A stretch of 5,458 bases of DNA. Origin: an uncultured Lachnospiraceae bacterium (GTDB lineage Bacteria > Bacillota > Clostridia > Lachnospirales > Lachnospiraceae). Under the pieces are notes generated by a model, which was not told the DNA's origin, searched no databases, and worked only from the letters and a program-made list of their open reading frames with translations. The stretch is taken from the NCBI GenBank assembly GCA_902782655.1, contig CACZNY010000253.1, forward strand, positions 1-5,458. The letters are read 5' to 3'. Positions 1 to 5,458 of the stretch are shown piece after piece. Made by a program: the position numbers and the translations under genes. The first letter of the stretch is position 1. Each line of letters starts with the position of its first letter.

Positions 1-1
1 C

Positions 2-2137
2 TATGTCTACCGTAAGGAAAACGAGATCACAAACGCCCAGAAGGATGAGATCGAGAAGCTTAATAAGGCTCAGAACAGCTTCTTTTCAAGCATGAGCCAC
101 GAGATCAGGACTCCCATAAATACGATCATCGGGCTTAATGAGATGATCTTACGGGAGAATGTGTCGGAGGAGATAGCGGAGGATGCCTTAAATATCCAGG
201 CTGCCAGCGGCATGCTTTTGCATCTGGTGAACGATATCCTGGATATGTCAAAGCTGCAGTCCGGAAAGATGCAGCTGAGTGAGGAGGAATACAGGCCGAA
301 GGAGCTCATACCCGATGTGGTCTCCATGCTGCAGGTGCAGGCCCGTGAGAAGGAGCTGGATTTTAACGTGAATGTCGCTCCCGATGTGCCCTCGGTCCTT
401 CTCGGAGATCAGGTGCGCATAAGGCAGATCCTTATAAACGTGCTGAATAATGCCATAAAATATACGGAGCAGGGCTTTGTCACGCTGTCCGTGCAATGCG
501 GATCCCTTAAGGAAGACAGTATTACCATGATCTTTTCCGTCAGCGACTCCGGCATAGGCATAAAGAAGGAGAATATTGACGGTCTCTTCGATGCGTTTGA
601 GCGGATGGATGAGGACAGGAATAAAAATATAGAGGGGACAGGTCTCGGGCTTGCCATAGTGAAGCAGTTCGTGGAGCTTATGGGGGGAAGGATAACCGTC
701 AACAGCGTTTATACCAAGGGCTCCACCTTCATAATAGAGATACCGCAGAAGATAATCGATCCCGAGCCCATAGGGAGCATAGATCCCAGGGAAAAAAGGG
801 ATATGGTCAGGATAGGAACCTATCATCAAAGCTTCGAGGCACCGGAGGCCAGGGTGCTCGTAGTGGATGATACCCGTGCAAACCTTATGGTGGTAACAAA
901 GCTTTTAAGGGCTACAAAGGTTAATACAGATACGGCCATAAGCGGAGAGAAGGCGCTTGAGATGACTCTTGAGAACTCATATCATGTGATCTTCATGGAT
1001 CATCTGATGCCTGAGATGGACGGCATAGAATGCATGCACAGGATACGCAGCCAGACGGGCGGACTCAGCAGACATGCGGCGTTTGTAGCCCTTACTGCCA
1101 ATGCGGGTGGCGAGAACAGGGCCTTATTCGAGAAGGAGGGCTTCGACAGCTATATAGTAAAACCCGTGAGCGGCAGTGTCATCGAAAACGAGCTTCACAG
1201 GCTGCTTCCGAGGGAGCTTATCACGATGGAATCCGTAAGAAACGAGGCGCCGGAGGACGCTACCTTATGGATATCAAGCAAAAGGCAGAGGAAGCCCGTG
1301 ATCATCACGACCTCAAGCGTAGCGGACATACCACTGAGCTTTATAAAGGAGTACAATATCGTCCTCCTTCCCGTTACCATAGAAACGGAGGAGGGGTGCT
1401 TCAGGGATACAGTGGATGTGGATCCGGACGGCATCCTTTCGTATATGGTGGAGGATGATAAGGAGGTGCACATGAGGGAGCTTAAGGTGGAGGAGTATGA
1501 ATCCTTTTTTGCCGAGCAGCTTCAGTACGCTAATAATATCATTCACATATCCGTATCCTCGAGAGTACAGGCAAACAGCTACAGGGCTGCGGTAGAGGCT
1601 TCAAAAACCTTTGATAATGTGTGGGTAGTGGATACAGGCCAGATTTCCACGGGACAGGGACTGCTTGCTCTTGCCGCAGGCCGGTGGGCGGCCGAGGGAT
1701 GGAGCAGAGAGCAGATATTATCAGGGCTTCGGGAGATGAAGGAGCAGGTCGTCACAAGCTTTATAGTGGACAGCATGGATTATCTGGCGAGGACAGGCAA
1801 GATAAGCCGTTCATTAGCGGGGCTTACCAACGCATTCATGATAAGATCCGTCTTAAGCTTCAGGAAGGGCAGGATAGGGATAACCAGAGTATTTTTCGGA
1901 TCCAGGGAGCATGCCTGGGACAGGTATATATCCTATGCACTGAAGCATCCCCAGAATATTGACCGCAGCATGCTTTTCATCACCCATGTGGGTCTTTCAA
2001 GGAAGGACCTTGAGAGGATAAGGGCGGAGGTGGAAAAAAGGGTGGAATTCGAGAAGGTATACTTCCAGAAGGCCTCCGCATCCATATCCACGACGACCGG
2101 CCCCGGAACCTTCGGCCTTCTTTTCAGAAGAGGTTAG
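2..2137 (+). CDS. Hybrid sensor histidine kinase with receiver and C-terminal DegV domain (5' partial)
   Basis: The reading frame is open to the left edge, so the true start and the sensor region lie upstream; 711 residues are visible, numbered here from the codon at position 2. Residues 1-25 are a charged, coiled-coil-like linker. The H-box SMSHEIRTPIN follows, with phospho-acceptor His33. The ATPase domain shows the N-box (Asn146/Asn150), G1 box (Asp182, Gly184, Gly186) and G2 box GTGLGL (212-217). A receiver domain spans about 282-402 with the acidic pair Asp289/Asp290, phospho-acceptor Asp333, Thr365 and Lys387, all intact. After a linker, residues 431-711 are a full-length DegV/EDD domain ending in the typical TGPGTFGLLF. 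The kinase should autophosphorylate and pass phosphate to its own receiver; DegV proteins bind fatty acids and present them to FakA-type kinases. DegV as the output or ligand-sensing part of this protein is inference. No HPt domain is present. The ATG at 92 falls inside the H-box and cannot be the start. The stop is TAG at 2135-2137. Confidence 0.93.
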   Translation, partial: YVYRKENEITNAQKDEIEKLNKAQNSFFSSMSHEIRTPINTIIGLNEMILRENVSEEIAEDALNIQAASGMLLHLVNDILDMSKLQSGKMQLSEEEYRPKELIPDVVSMLQVQAREKELDFNVNVAPDVPSVLLGDQVRIRQILINVLNNAIKYTEQGFVTLSVQCGSLKEDSITMIFSVSDSGIGIKKENIDGLFDAFERMDEDRNKNIEGTGLGLAIVKQFVELMGGRITVNSVYTKGSTFIIEIPQKIIDPEPIGSIDPREKRDMVRIGTYHQSFEAPEARVLVVDDTRANLMVVTKLLRATKVNTDTAISGEKALEMTLENSYHVIFMDHLMPEMDGIECMHRIRSQTGGLSRHAAFVALTANAGGENRALFEKEGFDSYIVKPVSGSVIENELHRLLPRELITMESVRNEAPEDATLWISSKRQRKPVIITTSSVADIPLSFIKEYNIVLLPVTIETEEGCFRDTVDVDPDGILSYMVEDDKEVHMRELKVEEYESFFAEQLQYANNIIHISVSSRVQANSYRAAVEASKTFDNVWVVDTGQISTGQGLLALAAGRWAAEGWSREQILSGLREMKEQVVTSFIVDSMDYLARTGKISRSLAGLTNAFMIRSVLSFRKGRIGITRVFFGSREHAWDRYISYALKHPQNIDRSMLFITHVGLSRKDLERIRAEVEKRVEFEKVYFQKASASISTTTGPGTFGLLFRRG
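1211..1228 (+). promoter_or_regulatory. Possible internal ribosome binding site and ATG ahead of the DegV domain
   Basis: Inside the kinase gene, AGGGAG at 1211-1216 lies 9 bases before an in-frame ATG at 1226. That ATG sits exactly in the linker between the receiver and the DegV domain. Starting there would give a 303-residue protein, close to the usual size of a stand-alone DegV protein (about 280-290). The same bases also encode Arg-Glu, and AGG/GAG codons are frequent here, so a chance match is quite possible. Confidence 0.25.
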
Positions 2138-2144
2138 CAGACAG

Positions 2145-2162
2145 AAAAAACTATCGTTTTTT
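2145..2162. terminator. A/T-rich perfect hairpin between the kinase and the GH13-like gene
   Basis: AAAAAAC at 2145-2151 and GTTTTTT at 2156-2162 are perfect reverse complements around a 4-base TATC loop. It starts 8 bases after the kinase stop codon. It could be a weak intrinsic terminator (its T-run is the 3' arm) or an operator-like palindrome just upstream of the next gene's promoter-like box. The stem has one G-C pair only and no separate U-tract follows, so strong termination is unlikely. Confidence 0.4.
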
Positions 2163-2171
2163 GAGAAGAAG

Positions 2172-2180
2172 TGTTATTAT
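2172..2180 (+). promoter_or_regulatory. Extended -10-like promoter element for the downstream operon
   Basis: TGTTATTAT at 2172-2180 fits an extended -10 element (TG, one base, then TATTAT at 2175-2180). No good -35 hexamer sits at the normal 16-18 base distance; TTGAGA at 2161-2166 is only 8 bases away and cannot serve this box. Transcription from it would begin near 2187, directly at the ATG at 2188, and so give a leaderless or nearly leaderless mRNA. This is a consensus match only. Confidence 0.35.
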
Positions 2181-2187
2181 TATAGGC

Positions 2188-3963
2188 ATGAAAAAATTCG
2201 AGACAGGCAGGGGGAGCTTTGCAAGGCTCGGTCCCGAAAAAAAAGAAAACGCGGTATCCGTATCCGTGGCATCGGATAAGGACAAACCTCTGGCCTTGGA
2301 GCTTTATTCCGTAGATGACAGGAAAAGGCTCTGTTCCATACAATATCCAAAAGAATACCGGATCGGTTCGGTCTTTTCCATGACCGTGGAAGGACTCGAT
2401 CCTGACAGCTGTCTGTACAGGCTGAAGTCCGGCAGAAACGAATATATCGATCCGTACGTAAAATCCATAAAAGGCAATGAGAAATTCGGCAAAAGGGACG
2501 GGCTGGGTGCCTTTGATACCCCTTCACCTGTTTTCAGGCATAAAAGGCAGTATATCGAATGGGAGGATACGATCCTTTATCTCCTGAATGTCAGAGCCTA
2601 TACAAAAGACGGCTCTTCGAAGGTGAAGAATCCGGGAACCTTTGATGCTTTGAGGGAGAAGATACCTTATCTGAAAAAGCTGGGAGCGACCTCCCTGCTC
2701 CTGCAGCCGGCCTATGATTTTAATGAGGTGACGGAGCAGGGCCAGGGTATGAGGCTTAATCTCTGGGGATATGTGCCCGGCAATTATTTCGTGCCAAAGC
2801 CGGCCTACGCTTCAGCTGATCCCGTCGAGGAGTTTGCAGCCCTCGTGGATGAGCTTCACGGCAATAAAATGGAGCTTCTCATGCAGTTTTACTTCATGCC
2901 GGATGATGATCCCTGCTTCATGATAGAAGTTTTGAGATACTGGATCATGACCTACGGTGTGGACGGCTTTGAGGTCATGGGCGCGAATCTTCCGGTCGCC
3001 CAGATAACAAAAGATCCTTATCTGTCAGATGTCAAGCTGCTTTTTACCGAGTTTGACGCTGACGTGGTGTATGGAAGGAAAGCGCCTCATTACAGGAATG
3101 CAGGTGTCATCAATGACCCCTTCATGTATGATATGAGGAAGTATCTGAAGGGTGACGAGGATATGCTGAACCTTGTATCAAAGCATATACTTTCCAATCC
3201 GGACAGGACTGCCGTCATAAACCATATCACGAGCTATTACGGCTTTACGCTGAAGGATCTGGTAAGCTACGAGAGGAAGCATAATGAAAAGAACGGAGAG
3301 AACGGTAAGGACGGCTCCGATTATAATTATTCCTGGAACTGCGGCGATGAGGGGACGAGCCGGAAGAAGGCGGTAAATTCCCTTAGGCTTAAGCAGATGA
3401 AGAATGCCATGATTCTGCTTTTGCTGTCTCAGGGAGTGCCCATGCTGAGGTCGGGAGACGAGTTCGGCAATTCCCAGAGGGGCAATAACAATGCCTGGTG
3501 CCAGGATAATAAGATATCCTATATTGACTGGGAGGATCTTGAGAAGAATAAGGAGCTTTTTGAATTTACGAAGGATCTCATAGCCTTAAGACGGGAGCAT
3601 CCGGTCTTTCATTCAAGGTACTCAAAGAAGATGTATGATTACATCTCCTGCGGCTCGCCCGACGTGTCCTTCCATGGTGAGCAGGCATGGAATCAGAGCT
3701 TCGTGAATTATAACAGGCATTTTGCCGTGATGTATACAGGGGCATATGAGAAGATCTCGGATAAAGCCTGTGACGATGATTTTTATGTGGCGTATAATAT
3801 GCATTGGACAGGACACAGGTTTCACCCGCCGAAGCCCGCAAAGGGGAAAAAGTGGGAGATATGCCTGTCCTCAGGGAATGACAGGGAGTCGGGGATATAT
3901 AATCCCGCAGCGAACGAGCTTGCGGTCTACGCAAGGAGCATAGTGGTATTAAGAGCCAGATGA
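2188..3963 (+). CDS. GH13 GlgX/isoamylase-like protein lacking catalytic residues (probable pseudoenzyme)
   Basis: The protein is 591 residues from ATG 2188. Residues about 1-110 look like the CBM48/isoamylase early-set domain (IDPYVKSI near 87-94). An (alpha/beta)8 barrel follows with the GlgX-type landmarks NLWGYVPGNYF (191-201), GFTLKDLVSY (352-361), KHNEKNGENGKDG (364-376), YSWNCGDEG (381-389) and SGDEFGNSQRG (422-432), and then a beta C-terminal domain with AYNMHW. True enzymes hydrolyse alpha-1,6 branches of glycogen in the cytoplasm. Here region II, normally DGFRFD, reads DGFEVM, so the nucleophile Asp is Met264 and the invariant Arg is Glu262. Region IV HD is Tyr350-Tyr351, and region I DVVYNH is replaced by QFYFMP (233-238). 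Only the acid/base-position Glu288 remains. Hydrolase activity is therefore unlikely; a glycan-binding or regulatory role is inference. No signal peptide is seen. The start is uncertain: no clear Shine-Dalgarno is present, and an in-frame TTG at 2161 would add nine residues. The stop overlaps traX-like ATG 3960. Confidence 0.88.
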   Translation: MKKFETGRGSFARLGPEKKENAVSVSVASDKDKPLALELYSVDDRKRLCSIQYPKEYRIGSVFSMTVEGLDPDSCLYRLKSGRNEYIDPYVKSIKGNEKFGKRDGLGAFDTPSPVFRHKRQYIEWEDTILYLLNVRAYTKDGSSKVKNPGTFDALREKIPYLKKLGATSLLLQPAYDFNEVTEQGQGMRLNLWGYVPGNYFVPKPAYASADPVEEFAALVDELHGNKMELLMQFYFMPDDDPCFMIEVLRYWIMTYGVDGFEVMGANLPVAQITKDPYLSDVKLLFTEFDADVVYGRKAPHYRNAGVINDPFMYDMRKYLKGDEDMLNLVSKHILSNPDRTAVINHITSYYGFTLKDLVSYERKHNEKNGENGKDGSDYNYSWNCGDEGTSRKKAVNSLRLKQMKNAMILLLLSQGVPMLRSGDEFGNSQRGNNNAWCQDNKISYIDWEDLEKNKELFEFTKDLIALRREHPVFHSRYSKKMYDYISCGSPDVSFHGEQAWNQSFVNYNRHFAVMYTGAYEKISDKACDDDFYVAYNMHWTGHRFHPPKPAKGKKWEICLSSGNDRESGIYNPAANELAVYARSIVVLRAR

Positions 3964-4643
3964 CGGTTTTCCTGCTGAAGCTTATTGCGGTCATCAGCAT
4001 GCTCATAGATCATATGGGACACGTTCTCTTCCCGGAGTACATAGGCTTAAGGTATATAGGAAGGCTTGCATTTCCGATATATGCTTTTCTTATAGTAGAG
4101 GGCTTCCTTCATACGGGGAATCTTAGACGGTATATGCTGAGGCTTTTTATGTGCGGCATCATATCGGAGGTGCCCTTTGACCTTGCATTTTATGAAAGCC
4201 TGTTTTATGTAAAAAAGCAGAATACCTTCTGGACTCTTCTCCTGGGGCTTGCAGCGGTTTTTGTGATGAGCCTCATAAGAAATGAGAACAGATATGCAAG
4301 GCTTGCACTGAGGCTTGCGGCGGCTGCACCCTTTGCCGTGACTGCGCAGCTCATACATTCGGACTACAGGTGGGTGGGTGTTTCGCTCATAGCCTGCATG
4401 TATCTCTTTCATGATGAGGAGATATTTAAGGTCGCATCAGGCCTGTTTTTAATGATGCCGCCATTCACGAATGGAATAGAGTATGTCGGGGCACTTGCAT
4501 TCCTGCCCATGCATTTTTATAATGGCAGGAAGGGCGGACCGGGCGGTGCGGCCGGAAGGGTTATGCAGACAGCATTTTATCTGTTCTATCCGGTGCATCT
4601 TCTGACGCTGGCATTGATAAGGGACGGGCTATGGAGCTTATAA
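3960..4643 (+). CDS. TraX family integral membrane protein
   Basis: The protein has 227 residues and is almost wholly hydrophobic, with about seven or eight predicted membrane segments (roughly 4-24, 34-51, 57-76, 90-106, 114-131, 137-151, 156-183, 203-221, judged by eye). TraX family motifs are MLIDHMG (14-20), GRLAFPIYAFLIVEGF (34-49), SEVPFDLAF (69-77) and FYLFYPVHLL (206-215). F-plasmid TraX acetylates the N-terminus of pilin. Chromosomal homologues in Firmicutes are common and mostly uncharacterised, so a role in acyl or acetyl transfer to a surface substrate is only a family-based guess. The ATG overlaps the previous stop as ATGA. The nearest purine run, AGGAG at 3934-3938, is about 21 bases upstream, which suggests initiation by translational coupling. 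Its 3' end overlaps the next gene by 13 bases. No conjugation or pilin gene is in the window. Confidence 0.9.
   Translation: MTVFLLKLIAVISMLIDHMGHVLFPEYIGLRYIGRLAFPIYAFLIVEGFLHTGNLRRYMLRLFMCGIISEVPFDLAFYESLFYVKKQNTFWTLLLGLAAVFVMSLIRNENRYARLALRLAAAAPFAVTAQLIHSDYRWVGVSLIACMYLFHDEEIFKVASGLFLMMPPFTNGIEYVGALAFLPMHFYNGRKGGPGGAAGRVMQTAFYLFYPVHLLTLALIRDGLWSL
4619..4623 (+). promoter_or_regulatory. Ribosome binding site for the DUF5662 gene
   Basis: AAGGG ends 7 bases before ATG 4631 and lies inside the end of the TraX family gene. It supports ATG 4631 over the internal ATG at 4652. Confidence 0.6.
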
Positions 4644-5182
4644 AGCATTTTATGACAATAACCGAGCATCGCATCGAGGTGATGAAGTATTGCTTTAAAT
4701 GCGGGCTGTATATACAGGGACTGACCCACGATCTGTCTAAATATTCGCTTACGGAGTTCTTAAACGGAGCCAGGTATTATCAGGGCTTCAGAAGTCCGAA
4801 TAACGCGGAGCGGGAGGATAAGGGGTATTCCGAAGCCTGGCTTCACCACAAGGGCAGAAACCGCCATCACTACGAGTACTGGGTCGACTACTGCTCCGAG
4901 ACGGCGCTTGCGGAGTCGGAGGCAGGGGGGCTGGTGCCGGTGAAGATGCCGAGGAAGTATCTCGTAGAGATGATATGTGACAGGGTTGCGGCTTCCAAGG
5001 TGTATAATAAAGGACATTATGAGGATGACATGCCTCTTAAGTATTATGAAAGATCCATGGAAAAGATCTTCATGAATAAGGAGACCAAAAAGGAGCTTCA
5101 CGCTTTTTTGAAGATGATAGCCGTATTCGGTGAGGAAAGAACATTTAAGTTCATAAGGGAAAGGTATCTGAAAAATGGATGA
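4631..5182 (+). CDS. DUF5662 family protein
   Basis: The protein has 183 residues, is soluble and appears mainly helical, with no signal peptide or membrane segment. It matches the DUF5662 pattern: an N-terminal KHFMTITEHR segment, then CGLYIQGLTHDLSKYS (24-39), GARYYQGFRSP (46-56) and the strongly conserved WLHHKGRNRHHYEYW (70-84). The function is unknown. His13, His33-Asp34, His72/73, His79/80 and Asp117 (in EMICDRVAASK) are spaced like the metal ligands of HD-superfamily phosphohydrolases, so a metal-dependent hydrolase is a reasonable inference but unproven. The start is backed by AAGGG 7 bases upstream and by the N-terminal family segment, which begins straight after Met1. It overlaps the TraX family gene by 13 bases and the next gene by 8, so it is co-translated with both. 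Such proteins are sometimes labelled catalase; nothing in the sequence supports that. Confidence 0.87.
   Translation: MELIKHFMTITEHRIEVMKYCFKCGLYIQGLTHDLSKYSLTEFLNGARYYQGFRSPNNAEREDKGYSEAWLHHKGRNRHHYEYWVDYCSETALAESEAGGLVPVKMPRKYLVEMICDRVAASKVYNKGHYEDDMPLKYYERSMEKIFMNKETKKELHAFLKMIAVFGEERTFKFIRERYLKNG
5155..5164 (+). promoter_or_regulatory. Ribosome binding site for the RsbW-like gene
   Basis: The purine run AAGGGAAAGG lies within the last codons of the DUF5662 gene and ends 10 bases before ATG 5175, supporting that start. Confidence 0.5.
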
Positions 5183-5458
5183 GTTAGAGATTGAAGCAAA
5201 GGTTGAGAATCTTGACGAGGTGCTTGCATTCGTGGATGAGAGGCTTGAGAATGCAGGATGTCCCATGAGGACACAGACCCAGATCGATATCGCTGTGGAG
5301 GAGATATTCGTCAATATCGCAAGCTACGCCTATCAGCCCGGCACGGGGAATGCGAGGATAGGAGTCCTGATATCGGAGGATCCTCTTGCGGCGTCCATCC
5401 GTTTTATCGACAGCGGGATGCCCTATGATCCTCTTGCAAAGGAGGATCCCGATGTGAC
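5175..5458 (+). CDS. RsbW-like anti-sigma factor/serine kinase ATPase (3' partial)
   Basis: This frame opens at ATG 5175 and runs off the right edge with 94 complete codons. It is the N-terminal two thirds or so of a small GHKL ATPase of the RsbW/SpoIIAB type (HATPase_c_2). Residues 1-27 (MDELEIEAKVENLDEV onward) form the usual first strand and helix. The N-box is AVEEIFVNIASYAY (40-53) with Glu43 and Asn47, and the G1 box is FIDSGMPYDPL (77-87) with Asp79 and Gly81. The G2 box expected downstream is outside the window. Family members bind ATP, phosphorylate a STAS-domain antagonist on Ser and in some cases sequester a sigma factor; which partner this one uses cannot be told here. The start overlaps the DUF5662 stop by 8 bases, so it belongs to the same operon. 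Confidence 0.88.
   Translation, partial: MDELEIEAKVENLDEVLAFVDERLENAGCPMRTQTQIDIAVEEIFVNIASYAYQPGTGNARIGVLISEDPLAASIRFIDSGMPYDPLAKEDPDV

Noticed and set aside
248..829. 193-codon open frame on the - strand inside the kinase gene
   Set aside because: It lies fully opposite the conserved ATPase domain and its translation shows no family motif; it is a by-product of codon bias on the + strand.
1030..1458. 142-codon + strand frame overlapping the receiver-DegV junction
   Set aside because: The main frame encodes conserved receiver and DegV motifs through the whole stretch; the other frame has a low-complexity, non-family translation, and no frameshift is needed.
2117..2130. CTTCT/AGAAG 5-bp hairpin at the end of the kinase gene as an intrinsic terminator
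   Set aside because: It is short, lies inside the coding end and is followed by purines and an A-run rather than a T-run.
2161..2166. TTGAGA as a -35 box for the 2172-2180 element
   Set aside because: The distance to the -10-like box is only 8 bases, far below the 16-18 needed.
2161..2190. TTG at 2161 as the start of the GH13-like gene
   Set aside because: The added nine residues do not look like the family N-terminus, TTG overlaps the hairpin and promoter-like box, and no Shine-Dalgarno precedes it; ATG 2188 is preferred, though not proven.
3578..4006. 142-codon - strand frame across the GH13-like/TraX junction
   Set aside because: It is Arg/Ser/His-rich with no motif and sits opposite two supported genes.
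3960..4643. TraX family gene as evidence of an integrated conjugative element
   Set aside because: No relaxase, secretion, integrase or attachment-site signal is present, and base and codon use match the neighbours.
4760..5314. 184-codon open frame on the - strand
   Set aside because: It crosses the well supported DUF5662 and RsbW-like genes and has no recognisable domain; treated as a shadow.

Overview
The window looks like chromosomal DNA from a Lachnospiraceae-type gut or rumen Clostridia. The basis is intermediate GC, heavy use of AGG for Arg and ATA for Ile, and proteins that match families common in that group: a hybrid histidine kinase with a DegV tail, a GlgX/isoamylase-like protein, a TraX family protein, DUF5662 and an RsbW-like ATPase. 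The taxonomic call is inference from style and families; there is no rRNA or marker gene. All genes are on the + strand and coding density is nearly complete.

Layout. (1) Positions 2-2137 hold the 3' part of a hybrid sensor histidine kinase. It has a coiled linker, the H-box dimerisation domain, an ATPase domain, a complete receiver domain and then a whole DegV (fatty-acid-binding EDD fold) domain fused in frame at the C-terminus. The sensor end lies upstream of the window. (2) Positions 2138-2187 are the only real intergenic gap (50 bases). It holds a perfect A/T-rich 7-bp hairpin and an extended -10-like box placed almost on the next start codon. (3) Positions 2188-3963 encode a 591-residue GH13 glycogen-debranching-like protein whose fold motifs are kept but whose catalytic nucleophile and transition-state Asp are replaced, so it is probably a pseudoenzyme. 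(4) Positions 3960-4643 encode a TraX family membrane protein. (5) Positions 4631-5182 encode a DUF5662 protein with an HD-phosphohydrolase-like His/Asp pattern. (6) From 5175 to the window end runs the N-terminal part of an RsbW-like anti-sigma-factor or serine-kinase ATPase.

The last four genes overlap one another by 4, 13 and 8 bases, so they almost certainly form one translationally coupled operon. The kinase is separated from them by the small promoter/hairpin gap and may be a separate or read-through unit. Functionally the region combines signalling (histidine kinase with receiver and DegV at one end, RsbW-like partner-switching kinase at the other) with a carbohydrate-binding-like pseudoenzyme, a membrane protein and an uncharacterised protein. 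No common pathway is proven. The items most worth a second look are the kinase-receiver-DegV fusion with altered ligand-contact residues, and the dead GH13 enzyme. No RNA gene, mobile element, CRISPR array or strong intrinsic terminator was seen.
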